Below, piece after piece: positions 33,367-45,719 of a DNA stretch of 64,000 nt. The notes under the pieces were generated by a model. That model saw only the letters and a program-made list of their open reading frames with translations, did not search any database and was not told the DNA's origin. Every line of letters starts with the position of its first letter. Positions within the stretch are counted from its first letter, which is position 1. The position numbers were made by a program, and so were the translations under genes. Source of the stretch: Capitulum mitella (Eukaryota; Arthropoda; Thecostraca; Pollicipedomorpha; Pollicipedidae); contig CP099841.1 in NCBI GenBank assembly GCA_030062745.1, forward strand, positions 9,859,501-9,923,500, in the 5' to 3' direction.

Positions 33367-33535
33367 CACAGGCGCAGCCAAGGGGAGGGCCGAGGGAGGG
33401 GGGCGCCCACCCTTAGGCCCGCATTTTTTGGTGAAAACCATTGCACATCATCTTCCCAGCAGACGGTTTTCGTATGATTTCAGTTAACAATGAGCTCGGG
33501 GCCCCCTCCTTAAGAAAGTCCTGACTGCGCCCCTG
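33367..33535. mobile_element. hAT-type MITE, 169 bp, perfect 8-bp TSD
   Basis: Left terminus CACAGGCGCAGCCAAGG and right terminus (minus strand) CAGGGGCGCAGTCAGGA. Both flanks read GTTGTCCT exactly (33359-33366 and 33536-33543). Non-autonomous; no coding capacity. The intact duplication suggests a younger insertion than the other elements. Confidence 0.85.
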
Positions 33536-33924
33536 GTTGTCCTTAACTCATACAAATGAAGAACCGAAAAGACGGACAATAGGTCTGCCCACACGACCAT
33601 CGTGAGCGCTGAGAGGAGCCAATGGCCGAAACGTACTCTCAAACCCTCGCTGTTGTCAGAGAGGAAAACCAGGGCTTCTTTCGGGGCCGAAAATGATGGT
33701 GAGCGGGCCACAGAAACACAACACGCCCAAACTGGGTTGTTATCAAGGAAAAGTGTATAGTTGGCCAGAAATCCCAACAATAAAGCATTCGAAGCCCTTC
33801 ATCTCCCTCCTTCCTTTTTTCAAGATGTTGCAGAAGTCATCGCAAGTAACTGTTGAAGATCTTATTTCTGAGTTTCCCTTTACCAGCAACGTACTAGGGG
33901 GAGCTGCTCATTTTGCCACACTTT

Positions 33925-35125
33925 CGAAAAAGGGACACGGACTATGACGAGGGGAAAAATGCATTATTTCTTTCTCATATATCTTCTCTGGTCTTCTGGC
34001 CACCAGAACATCCGGCGTTTAACTACTTCAGTCCTTGCCTACTTAATTTCCAGTGCGACGCTGCAAAAGGTGCAGTTAGGGCATCCCGGCCATATTTGCG
34101 CCATATGATGTCCCTAACTGTGTCACCATAGAAATGATATACGGACTACCGAATTCAGGTACGTTTGGGCGGTAAATGCATAATGACCCAATATGTGGTA
34201 GATTATGAACAGTTTCACTTATTCTTTTTGCCAATAACTTCAGTAGGTGAGGTGAGATGCCTGGATCCCGACATGATGCTGGGCAAACCCTATGGAAGTG
34301 GCAACATAGACGCATCCGATGGGCTTACATTCCATGCCCCTTTTGTGACCTGAAAATTCGCTCTTAAAAGCAAGAAAGAAAAAACAGTCTTAAGCTCGAA
34401 AATAAAACAGAGGGATTCCCTTACCGTCGAAATGAGGTCACCGATATCGTAAAGGTTTTGGAGTCTGAGAAGGGTGGAGAAGGGTCTCCCTCTTTCATTG
34501 TCTGTTTTAGCTTGTCAAGTATAGAGAGCAAATTCCTTCAGTGGCAACTAAATCCCCCAATGGCGAGAGGAGGGACACAGCGACGTCACCTCCCTCCGAT
34601 GTGCACGGTGAGTGTGGTCAGCGGCGAGCCACCTTCTCTGAATGAACTGGCCAAAATCTGAAAGAAGAACATTTACCTGCAAGATTGATAGGTCATTGTT
34701 CCAAGGGTGTTGGCAGGATTGTCGGCCGGGGGGCTGCCTGCGAGACTTCGGGCGCGTTGATCACTTGGTGAATGAAAAAAATATTTTTCCCCCGCCATCC
34801 ACGCGGCCCGCGTGGGTGGCGGGGATCGAACAGGCTTTGTGTGTGTGTGGAGGGGGGGGGGGGGGGGGGGGGGGGCTGGGGGCTGCAAAGGAGGCTCTAG
34901 CGACGCTTCTGCCTCACTTCAAAGTCGCCGCTTCTGCACCTGAAATCCCCTTCCCGTGATTCTCTCTTTAGATGGATCTCAGACACAACGAAACATTGGA
35001 ACAGCCATGAGCGCACCGTTACCTAGTCCTGCACCGATTATGTCGTTAGAGCGATAATGCCCGGCAAATGGTGGTGCAAGAGAGGCAATGGCTCTACCAT
35101 AACAAAACGAGCCGCGGATAAAAAG
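33925..35125. repeat. Dispersed repeat, copy 2
   Basis: Second copy of the family at 1280-2460, same orientation, with many indels and substitutions but the same order of landmarks along about 1.2 kb. It carries an uninterrupted G tract of more than 20 bases at about 34850-34875, where copy 1 has G runs broken by T and A. Confidence 0.75.
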
Positions 35126-36287
35126 ACGTATGCATATACTACCCCTATCCTGATCAAACATGAAGCACAACGAAGGCATTGCGTAGGAACAATTTTGCTT
35201 CACAGTATCAGCACTACAAAAATCAAAACAAAGATAGGATTGTCAGATATGTCGTGCATAATTTTGCTGTTTTATGAGATCGCAAGCTACAATTTGGCTA
35301 TCTCGGTTCAAAACACGCGTTGAAGATGACGAATTCCCTGTAATGCAATTTTCGCACACATTCCTTTACATAGTGATCTACAGCACTAAAACGAATGACA
35401 CTGGAGTCCGCGAAATATCTCCGATAAACCAGTTGTCTTAACTTGCTGCTTTTGCAACTCTTACGAAAAGCATTTCACGTTTCGGGCGACTGGGCTCCAA
35501 ATAGCCGCAGTTTATTACCTCTGGTCAACATTGGTTAACACTTTTCCCGTATGGGGAGAGAGGAGATCAGCATTGCCCTTCTCCTTTTTCTGCTCGCAGT
35601 TTTCATTATCTTTAAAGCAGCTTCACAAGAATTGGTGGCTTTTTTGAGTATTCTTCCTACGTAGTGTGCTAAATTCTGATAGGTTATTTTGTTCAGGGGC
35701 GGAACCAGGCCAAGTTTTGGGAGGCACCTCAGGCCATTTTTGGCAATGCTGAAGGCAAAAGAAAAATAGCTGCCAAAAATAAATATTTGTAAGACAGAAT
35801 TTAACAACCTTACACGAATATACATGTCAATAATTGAACACACATAAATAATCTAATGATTTCAGGTTACTTGACAAGGTCAGGAGGCCGACCCAAACGC
35901 CGTTCGTTGCCGACATTACCGATATGCGCGCACATTTAACACTGGTGACCATTTATCATTCTGTTGATTGCGACGAACCTATGGACACTTAGCTGGTTGT
36001 CAGCTGGATGTCAAGACTGTAAAACGTACATAGCTAAAGCAGCTAGTTGATATAAAACAAGGCTACCAAAGAATCAAAGTTCACGACATTCCATATCATT
36101 AAACGGAAAGTGTTGTTGGTTTGTTTAACCTTTCATGTTTTTCTTTTTTTGCCTCAGAAATTGAGAGGTCGAAACGCGTCTCATGTAGAGTGTCATTGAA
36201 CCAATCAATCTATGTGAAAACGGCTGATGTGACGAATAGAAAAACTGCGCAGTCTAGAGAAAAGAAGAGAGCTAACTTGTTACTTAA
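35126..36287. other. No gene; orphan hAT-like terminus at 35694
   Basis: CAGGGGCGGAACCAGG at 35694 resembles hAT MITE termini in this window, but no partner end was found, so it is probably a truncated copy. Nothing else recognised. Confidence 0.4.
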
Positions 36288-37551
36288 CCTGGCACCGCCT
36301 GGGGGTATCAAACAGGGCTCCCCTTCGGTTTTTCGTGAATAACTTCTTAAACGTTAGAGCCAGCCCAATCAAACTTTCCGTACCTCTCCATCAATTAATT
36401 CTGCATATTCCAACATCACAACCATTTAAATGATAGCTCAGATCATGAACATATGACGTCATAAGCGAATCCATGCATGCATGTTTTCTTCTCTTCGGTG
36501 GGTGGCGCGAACATGCTTGTTTTTTACAATATTCGCGAATATCATGCATGGATTATTGGGATTTACATAGGACGTGGTCCCCAAAACGATATACAACAGT
36601 GACACGTCAACATTAGAGGTCATGCTAGGTCACATGTACGATGACAATGGGACTGATTTGCATTGTGGATGGTAGAAGTGGCTGCCGCAGACCCTTCCCA
36701 TCGTTCAAACCAGGCAAGCAAATCTATATGCGACTCTTAACAAGGTTCACCAAAAGCAACGTGAGGTCATGTCAGATCACGTCATAGATTGATGTCAAAA
36801 TGAAATGAAATACAGCATTGTCTGTGGAAGATCGTTCAGTAACAGTAAAGAGCAACTGGTGTCCCTAGTCAGAAAATAAAAAATGATTGTTTGTCCTGAC
36901 GTAGCTTGACCTTGACCCGATAAGGAGCAGACAGAGCAGATTTAATTATCACGAGATATCATTTCACTTCTGTATTTGACACAGTTAAGAATCCAGTGAG
37001 TAACTATTGCTCTTGGTCAGGAAGAGTAATTCAATCTTAGTTGACCTGACCTAGAATGACCTTGACTGGATGAGAAGCAGGTGATGCAAAACTGACCATC
37101 ACTGACCATCACTTCTTTCCTTTTTGTCACATGGATCAAAACGGGTGCGAGTAAATATCGGTCTTTGGTATGTAAAGTAAGAGCAATATTTGACATGACC
37201 TAGGCTGATCTTGACCTGACATTTTTTAATATTTTGGCATGCATCTGACGCAGAGGATCGTGACTTTCTGTTTGATACCCGGCTGAAGCCTATCAGACCA
37301 ATATTGCCGATGATGCGGTGTACGAACCAGTGTCAATTTTCTGACGTCGTGTTGTGCGTTTTGCGCGACCTGTGACGTCATCAGTCACGTGACCAGGGCT
37401 AACATAACATTTTCTGAATCGCGAGACTCAGAGCTATCGATCTGTGGTAGACCGGTTCAGATCCGACGGTTGGATGCTGAGATAGCAGGTGGTACCCTTT
37501 TTGAGACCCCCTGGCGGTCGCGAACATAAAAACACGCCAGGCGGTGCCGGG
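36288..37551. mobile_element. piggyBac-like non-autonomous element, 1.26 kb
   Basis: TTAA at 36284-36287 and again at 37552-37555 flank inverted termini: CCTGGCACCGCCTGGGG on the left and, on the minus strand, CCCGGCACCGCCTGGCG on the right. TTAA duplication with CC(C/T)-starting termini is the hallmark of the piggyBac superfamily. The interior has no transposase; it contains diverged internal repeats rich in TGACCT and TGACCTTGAC words. A second GACCCCCTGGCGGTC-type palindrome lies just inside the right end. Confidence 0.75.
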
Positions 37552-37555
37552 TTAA

Positions 37556-39529
37556 GTTGTTGCGACTCATTTCGAGTCTGCCGGACATACAACCAGTCTC
37601 TCCCAACGTCTGCTGACTCGCGATTTTTTATGAGCCAGTCACATGTCAACAAAGTTCAAGAGCAGGAGTGAACTACAGAAAATGTGTAAACGCCGAACAA
37701 GTATGAAGCCCGAAAGCAGAGGCAGAACATGTTTCGTCGTCTTGCAGGAATTGTGATGCAGGACTCAGCTACTGAAACATCGTCATGAGCGAGTCGTACT
37801 GAGGAATGGTATGCTTTCTAATTAGGGAATTGCACAGGAGCGAAAGATTGCATGTCTAATTACGTTAAAGACAACCCCAAAGGAAATATCCTCGAAAGTT
37901 TCTGGTATTGGTGGCTGCATGACAAACAAGAGTGTCGGGGCCTGTGCTCTCCTACATTAAGAACAGTACTGGTGGTGAGTTTTGCAATAAAAATGTCTAA
38001 ATGACGTTTTTGCCTTTTTTAACTATATACTATTATTACCTATGTTAATTATTAACTATTCTTTACTGAAGGAATTTCGGCTGTAAGCAAACTATCTCAG
38101 CGGAGGTTTCATATTCTGCCTGAACTTCGTGGCCTCACTTCACGCCATGGAGACCCTAGCTGTTAGAGGAGGCAGATGTTCCATGATGTCTCGTGATGGA
38201 GACCTCCAGACGTCCGTCAGCTTTCACCGATACCAGACTTCGGGGCATGATCAAACGAGAGATGTAAAACGAGAGATGTAAAGTACGGGAGTTGCAATGG
38301 CAGACGTATGCAGACAGCGTGCTGCACAAAATCGAGTCAGACGCACTGTGTAACTCTTTTTTTCCATCAGGCTGACCATGTGGTCATTGCTTGGAGGTAA
38401 AGCTACGTTCAGTTCATGTCGTTACAGCAAAAGTTATCTTAGACCAACTCATGGATGTGTGGTTTGTAAAGGAAAAAACGGACAAAAGCCAAAACAGGGG
38501 AGATGTCATTCAATTGGTCGCACGAAACATGACAGACGAACTCTCCAAGCGCATGCACCTGGCAGATCGACATCGGATGAACAATTTGTCCCACTGACGG
38601 CATCCATCGCTGTCTGTCTTTGTACTTGTTTTTATGTTGGCACATCAAGGTGCATCTCTGGATTTGTCTCTCCAAATGGGTCCAATTCCCGATATTTCCA
38701 GTCCCAATATTTCAAATATCGGGACTGGCAAAAGGACTAATTACCGGCGAACGTTATATGCGGGTGACAGGAGACGTGATGAAGCGAGAAAGTGCTCAGT
38801 TTTGTGTCCTTGTCTCTACACACAGCGCACAGGCAATGTCCAAGACTACAATCGCCACGGTAAACCAGAACTGTGACAGACATCATCTCGCGCTGTAAAG
38901 CCGCTGTTGAGATCCCTACGGACAGGCCGAGTCGCATGCGCCCTCTCATATATTCACCTCCAATCTTCATCTGAAGCAGATTCCGGCGGTAAATGGCTTC
39001 CGGAAGTGTTCCCCAGGCCTCTCTCCCTAAACGCGGCCATCCGGCAGTAAACGGCTAATGGCCTCTCTTCGATCGGGCGACTCCTCCCAGAAACATCGAA
39101 CCTGCAGCACGTCGCAGCGTCGTCTCTGAATGCCATAGCGGGTCCGACCAGACGGTGTCACGCTTCCTAAACATGGCTCAAACGGAAACTTGGGATTTTG
39201 CGCTTTGGGGATGCATGACATCCAGACCCCAATTTCGGATGCAAACTAGGCTTTTGTTCAGAGCGTGTAGAGCTTGTCCGTCTCTGGAGACATGGTATTC
39301 ACGGAGAGGTGAGCGTCAAGCCGCTCCTATATGACAGTGCAACTGGTCGGCTGCGTTTAATCTTAGATTAAATAGCCCGTATATTTCTGGTGTGATTGAT
39401 AAAATAACGGGACTAAATGGTGCCGGTGAATACCGAGTGGAACAAGCACACTACCTGGGTTAACATCGTTGTCCAAACGCCCCGGTTGAACAGATTTACA
39501 CGGGCAGCGTAATATATGGAATCGCTACG
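37556..39529. other. No gene recognised
   Basis: Overlapping short frames only. A small inverted repeat (CCCGATATTT...AAATATCGGG) occurs near 38690-38725. Confidence 0.4.
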
Positions 39530-39965
39530 AATCTCATCTCCACTCGGAGGAGGTTAGTGATCAGCAGGACCGGATCAGAGATGATCTGTCGCAGCCGCTG
39601 ATCTTCAGAAGAGATACCGGGCCAGCAGGAATGGCTGAAAGCTGGTCTGTCACGGCGGCTGATTTTCGGACGCCCAGGCTGGTCTGTCACGTCTGCTGAT
39701 CTTCGGAGGAGATTGCCGGTCAGTGGAACCAGCCGACAGCTGATCTTCACAGGAGATTTCTGGTCAGCAGGATCGGCTGAGGGCAGATCTGTCGCAGCTG
39801 CTGATCTTTAGACGAGACTGCTGATCGGCAGGATCGGCTGACAGCTAATCTTCAGAGGAGATGGCTGGGCAGTGGAACCGGCTGGAGGCTGATCCTCAGA
39901 CATCACTGCAGGTCAGCAGCATTAGCTGAGCGCTGATCTTCGGACGAGATCGCCGGGACGTTGAT
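39530..39965. repeat. Degenerate ~42-bp tandem repeat
   Basis: Variants of GCTGATCTTC(A/G)GA(G/C)GAGAT followed by (G/C)GG(T/C)CAG(C/T)(A/G)G and a GGCTGA word recur about ten times over 430 bp. The period is imprecise. Confidence 0.7.
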
Positions 39966-41907
39966 CTCGGACGCCAGCAAGGATTTTGGCGCTCCATAAG
40001 GTTCTTTGTTGCATGCCTTATGACGGGCGCCAAAAGCCTTCCTGGCGCCCAATGGAGTCCCGGCGACCGGCGGCTGGGTGGCGCAAAGCCGCGCGGATAC
40101 TAGATCCGTGTCCGCGCTCTCGTCATCGACGGGTTCCGTCGGCTGGGCTCAGTCCGTGTTCCTTTGTCATATGGACCAGGTTCATTGGCGGTCCAGAGTA
40201 CGTGGCAGGCGTTGATAGGTTACGATGCTTACCGTCTCAGTTCAAGCAAAATACAAATTCAATGCCCTGTCCGACCCCTCCGACACCGAAACATGCCTCA
40301 CTGTATTGCTCATTCCCAGCTGAGATGAACGATATGTTCTAGGTGGCTTGTCATTTGTGGCAGCTAAACTTGCGACATTGTTACAACGGCTTCCGTTGCC
40401 GTCTTGCTGAACGTGACAACAGTGACGTAAGACTGGTCAGGCACGAAACTGGCCGTCGTGCCACGGGCGAGGGTCCGTCTTCAGAGTGAGGACTTCCGTC
40501 CCGCGTCTCTCCCCGTGTGCATTGTTCATGGTCAGAGTTCAGCACGAATTACCTGGAACATTCCTATCCCCTCCCATTGCTGCTTCCGGCGTGAATGCTA
40601 AACGGCAAAAGCTGGCAGCCGAAAAACTGCATCACCCTTACCCGAACAGCAGAGTGATATTTTGAAAAAAAAACGCTTTTCCGTGTTTTGAATTTTGCGT
40701 TTTGAGAAAAGTGGTATCATAAAAAAACCATCCTAGGTCATGATATATGACGTCATAGCCGGAATCAGGAATGCGGCTTCCGGGCAGTGCTTGGACTAAG
40801 GTACCTGCGTTTTCCTTGAGATATGTCTTAAAAGAAGTTGATCAGGGATGGCAGAAGGTTTACGTATACAGTCATGCAAATCATATGTGACCTCAGGCAA
40901 GGTCAATACCGGTCAATACCGGTTAACCTTGCAAAGAAATGATTTAGTTCTTCATGGATAAATCTAACTCTTCCCACTAAAGCAATGAAGAAAGAGATCA
41001 ACAAATACTATTTTTGAGCTTATCGTGGGATTTTACATCAAAGGCATGCCAAATGTCAAAGGTCGAGTCATGAACTCATTTGACCTCAAGGCCTGGCTTA
41101 ACCTCGGACTACTTTGTGCCAAAATACTTTTCTCCATGTCAAAATGAACTGAGTGTTTCTTGCATATAGCCATTTTTACATAGCCTTGTTCACGCGTCTT
41201 CGGAACGACCGGCAGGTTACAGTTAAATTTGGGGTTTTGGACTGATCTGTGACGTCATAATTGACCTTAACATCACAAATGGGTCAATTCTGGGACCTCA
41301 GGGCTCCGGACTTTCGATTGCCGTTCCAGCTTATGAAATCACATTAATAATTCTTGAGACAGGCAGGAGGTAACGAAATTCTCCCCCGTAACTGTCAGGC
41401 GGCAACATAGCCTAGTCCGTGCCGAGATAAGATTTATAAACATAAACTCGGCATCCCTGAGGGTTACAGACAAGGCCTACAATGTCAAGCCAACGCAGTA
41501 CCGCACCTGGCACCTAATGTACCACGTTAGGAAAAGCGCAATAATGATAAGAAATACCGCAAAAGTAAACGAAACAAAAGTCTTCCGGGAGAGGAAGACC
41601 AAAAACGATCCAGAGTCTGAGGATAATGATTTTTGTGATTAGGTAAGAACTCTCTGATGCAACAAACTCAGGCGATCGATGTTTTTAACGAGGCCCGCGC
41701 GAAGTCTTAGACAAAGGGGCATACTCACCTAAAAAAGGTATAACCATGAATTTCTGGCGCGAATGTGGCTTGTTGTTTCTAAGGGTTTAGGGCCGCACCG
41801 ACTCCACAGTCAAACGGCGCCCAAGACGACGTGAATGTGGTCAAGACCAGATGCTGAAAAAAGACGTTGATCTAATTTTAGATGTGTTAATATCTTTATT
41901 TCATTTC

Positions 41908-41910
<3 letters not shown>
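39966..41910. other. No gene recognised; GGTCA-rich interval at 40.7-41.3 kb
   Basis: The 40730-41300 part has many GACCT/GGTCA words and TGACGTCA sites, similar in texture to the interiors of the elements at 36.3-37.5 and 58.7-61.9 kb. It is probably old transposon sequence, but no ends were found. Confidence 0.35.
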
Positions 41911-41957
<47 letters not shown>

Positions 41958-42004
41958 GATGTATATATATATATATATATATAAGAAATATATATACATA
42001 TATT

Positions 42005-42042
<38 letters not shown>
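41911..42042. repeat. Interrupted (TA)n array
   Basis: Three TA runs separated by GGGATG, AGAA and a CATATATTGTAC interruption. The first run is bracketed by CCCATATA and TATATGGG, which are inverted. Confidence 0.95.
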
Positions 42043-42043
<1 letters not shown>

Positions 42044-43505
42044 CGCAATCCCATGTCATATTTATCTTATTGATCTACCTATTCATTATGCTATTTCCTA
42101 TATTACTAATCATTTTGTTTTTTAATATATGTATACTAACCACCTAAGCTTCTATGGCTGATCTGACTTGGAATTCAGCTTCCGAAAAAAGCACCTCGGG
42201 ACAAATCAAAACTGACGTCACATGCAGGCTGAAGGATGGATAAAGGACCCCAAATGAAAAAGCGCACGCTGCGCTTCCAAATAGTTTTGTTCATTTTGTG
42301 CAGAAACGACCATCGATTGCAAAACTGAACGTTGTGACGTACAGGGCCTATTTTAACCAGGGGGACAGTCCTCACCAGTGGCCGCCAAATCCCCCCCCCC
42401 CGCCCCCAGTGCACAGCAAAATTCCTCCCAGTAAAAACGTTTTGCTGGCAGCATAAGCAAGACCAGGACTGTGACGCGCTTCAGGCAGAGACTGTGAGTA
42501 GCATATATGTATGTAGCAGCTGTTCGTGGGTAAAAAGATGAAAACGAACAATGAGCGCACAGCTGATTTTCTCTTTTTTTTTAGGAAAACGCCAGACAGG
42601 TTTCCAATCCCGTCAGCTGTAATTCGATGGGTGTAGATACGTGCAAAGATTAGAGAAGGATAATATATAGAATATAATATGTGGAATCACCAAGGTCTCT
42701 TCATACTTGTGACGATTCTGCTGGATCCCTTTCTGGCTGGTTTAATTTCGTGAACTGCTGCAGTCGCAAGCGACGTAAAACAGATCGAGGAAAGATACGG
42801 CCAATCTGGTGGGCGGGCCCATCGGGTACAGAAACGACAGCCGACGGCCTTTGGCCGGGTTGCCCCACTCATAAAACCCCCAACATGCGACCCCTCTAAG
42901 TTCCCATGTTCGCTACATGGCGCACAGGCGTTTCGGGAACGCATCGGCCGCTCTGTTGACCGTTTGCCACGCCGGGCGTCTAAAGTCCTTTGGGTGTACG
43001 AATTTTTCATTCGAATCAAGTTTCGGGCGAAAAGCTGATCGAATTGACCCCGGGACCGCCCCAGGATTGCATCGCACACTTCATTGACAACAAAGGGGTG
43101 CTGTTTGTTGAACAAAATGTCGGCAGTCTGGTGTCCGCGAAATTTCCATGCCAGCACTCCAGCATCGTTCGAAAATCACGCTGCGCGCTTCAGTCTGGTT
43201 ACTGTTGAACGGTTCATCAAGCTGCTCACTGTGCTGCTTTACAATCGCGCTGCGAGCTTCATGGTAACGGACCGCCTCCGGCCGTTTGTCTGCCAGTATG
43301 TCTCCGCATTTCGCGCTCGGACGCACGTTCGCTTTGAGCACGGCGTATCACGCTGTCTATTTCAAATGTCATGTAAAAGAACGCAGTGCGCTCCAATAAT
43401 GATTTTTTTCTACAGATATTATCAGTTTGCAGCGCGCTGGGTTATGAAGCAGCCACTGCCTTATCCCTGCTCTGTTTTCGCTTTCCCGGGTTGGGCACAT
43501 GCAAA

Positions 43506-43529
43506 GTGTGTGTGTGTGTGTGTGTGTTT
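43506..43529. repeat. (GT)n microsatellite
   Basis: About 12 GT dinucleotides. Confidence 0.95.
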
Positions 43530-43614
43530 TTCATTCCCTTTTGTCAATTTTCTCCGCCCCGGTCGCCGTGAAGATCGTTCGCCCTCCGTCTCTCCCCGTC
43601 GGTGTCAGTAAGTC

Positions 43615-44000
43615 TTCTTCGGTAGCCCTGGACCTCCATTCGTTTCAGTTGATATCCCTCGATTTAGCTCGATCTCCATTAATCTCTGTTCGTCTCCTGT
43701 GGTCTCCATCTGCCCATCAGTTTTTCGGTCTCTCTAATCTCGTTTAATTGGTCTTTGTCGGTCTCAACCGGTCTCCGTCGGTTTATTTTGGTCTTTACCG
43801 GCCTCCACGGCTCTCCAACGGTCTCTGTCGATCTCTATCATTCTCTGCCGATCTCCTCGGTGTTCCTCGGTCTCCCTCACATTTACTCAGTCTTTCCTTG
43901 TTTCCCACAGTCACTCGTTTCAGCACGTCTCTGTGTCTTTTTCTGTTTTCGTCTCATTCCTTGTATCTATCTCTGTCTTCCAATATCTGTCAGTCTCTGT
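43615..44000. repeat. Degenerate GGTCTC(C/T)GTC repeat
   Basis: About 380 bp made of variants of the 12-mer CGGTCTCCGTCG with strong C/T bias on the plus strand. It lies inside the 3.37-kb element. Confidence 0.8.
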
Positions 44001-44619
44001 ATAACCCTGTTTGTGTATGTCTGTCTACATCTGTATCTAACGGCACCTATATGCCTGTAATGGCGACATTTTTTAGTCCTGTAATGTATTCGAAATCCCG
44101 ACATTGGAGACAGCGTCAAAGTCAAACCGAACAGGATGGAATGATGCAGATTTTTGTTAACAGCAAGCAAAGCTGGTTTTGAATCGGAATCGGCAAAAAA
44201 AGACACGCAAAATGCGACACTCAGACCTTTCTTTGAACCGACCACGAGACACACTAGATGGTTTATACTGGAGTGTTTATAATTGATTAATGAACATAGA
44301 GGTAGTATCTTTAGAGGTATGTTCCCAATGGCGTCACCACTATCTTCAGTCGAACACAAATATCTCGGAAGATGACGATTTTGTGCAAAATCACGCTCCG
44401 ATTTACCTGATGCGTCATAAAAGTAAAAGTTAAACGAATTATTATTATTTTATGCAGCGTCAAAACGACAACACCCATCCGTTCCATCGGTATTAAGTCT
44501 GCTAACGATCTCGCCCTTCTTATTATCGCAATCACAATGTAAACACAAAGAATCCGAAAACCGAAAAATGCCCCCATTTTGATGGCGTGCAGCAGGTACC
44601 CCGTTTGGCGGACGAGGTC

Positions 44620-45460
44620 GACCCTATGGAATGATATGCAGTCGGTACCTTGTGACGTGGGGCTACATAGTCGCCGAGGTGTTATATTTATACTATGTTA
44701 TACTGATATTGCATTATGAAGATTTAATTTAGCCGTACCATATTTTGTACAGTTCGTAAAACGGCCTTTATTTTGTTCCCGTGGCTAGCTCGCTTCACGC
44801 GCAGGTCCCCGTGCGCAGTGTTGTACAAGATGCAGTTCTCCAATCGAGTCTCTGTCGAAAGAACCAGAGTTGGTCTCGGTGCGAACCGCGGCTGACGATT
44901 AGGCGCCAGGAACGGCGTCATGTTGGCGGTTGGCAATGGTCCCGAACTCAACTGAAAATGGACGAAATGGCCTCCTGCATAGGTTCGCGTGGCGTCGCAT
45001 GGCCGGAGCGGCAGAGGCACACCCGATTAGTGTTTGGCATCATCGGAACGATAAAAGAACGAGCTTTCCGTTGGTTCCAGTTTCGTGTCAGTCATTGGCG
45101 CCTCTGCATTCGAAACCACAGTAAAAACCACTTGAGCGCGCGCCGCAGCTATCCCGTCCAGCGGATAGCTCGACTTCACTAAATGATTTCATGCCGGTAC
45201 CTTGTTGTGGTTCGTCATCGTGTCCTCGGATCCGTATCTTTAACAGTTCCGAGATGATAACCCCATTTTGAAACCTTGCAAAGCGGGGATTTTTCCGTGT
45301 TCACGAGGCCATCACGTGCCACGTGCCCAGCCCCGCCTCTCATGCGATACAATTCTTTCGTCGATGCTTTGTCGAACGCTCCTAGTTCTGTGTCGGTGCG
45401 ACCCGGTGTTTCTGAGATCCAGCGTCGTGCGTGCGTCTAAGTTTTTCCAAAATGTGTCGG
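44620..45460. repeat. Diverged internal duplication, period about 520-550 bp
   Basis: Segments around 44640-44890 and 45185-45420 share ordered words such as TGC(A/C)(G)TCGGTACCTTGT and GTCGAA...GTCGGTGCGA(A/C)CC. Similarity is moderate and judged by eye. Confidence 0.45.
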
Positions 45461-45719
45461 ATTTCGTCAACCCGGGGTCTCGAGAGCCGAAATTGTAACA
45501 TAATGCATTGTGGCACCAGGTCCGTGGGACAACCAAGTTTCAGCCACGCGCGACAGCTAGTCTCGCCACACCAGCCCGTCAAAACCGAACTCGACGGGGT
45601 CAGACAAAACAAGGTTGGCGAAATACCCAGATTTTGTATTTATGTTACTGATAATTCGACTGGCCGAAGGCTTCCTTCCCCCACGGTGATTTGCTCGTAA
45701 AGTAGGCCCTGGTGACATA

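Larger units (their letters stand above)
42342..45711. mobile_element. hAT-type element, 3.37 kb (CAGGGCCTA family)
   Basis: Left terminus CAGGGCCTATTTTAACCAGG and right terminus (minus strand) CAGGGCCTACTTTACGAGC. Flanks GTGACGTA (42334-42341) and GTGACATA (45712-45719) form an 8-bp duplication, 7 of 8 matching. No transposase was recognisable inside; the longest frames (42687-43157 minus, 44781-45182 plus) have no known motif. The interior holds a GT microsatellite, a long GGTCTC-type repeat and a diverged internal duplication. It shares its termini with the element starting at 49982. Confidence 0.72.

Noticed and set aside
35694-36287. CAGGGGCGGAACCAGG as the start of a bounded MITE
   Set aside because: No inverse partner terminus was found nearby, so it is kept only as an orphan end.
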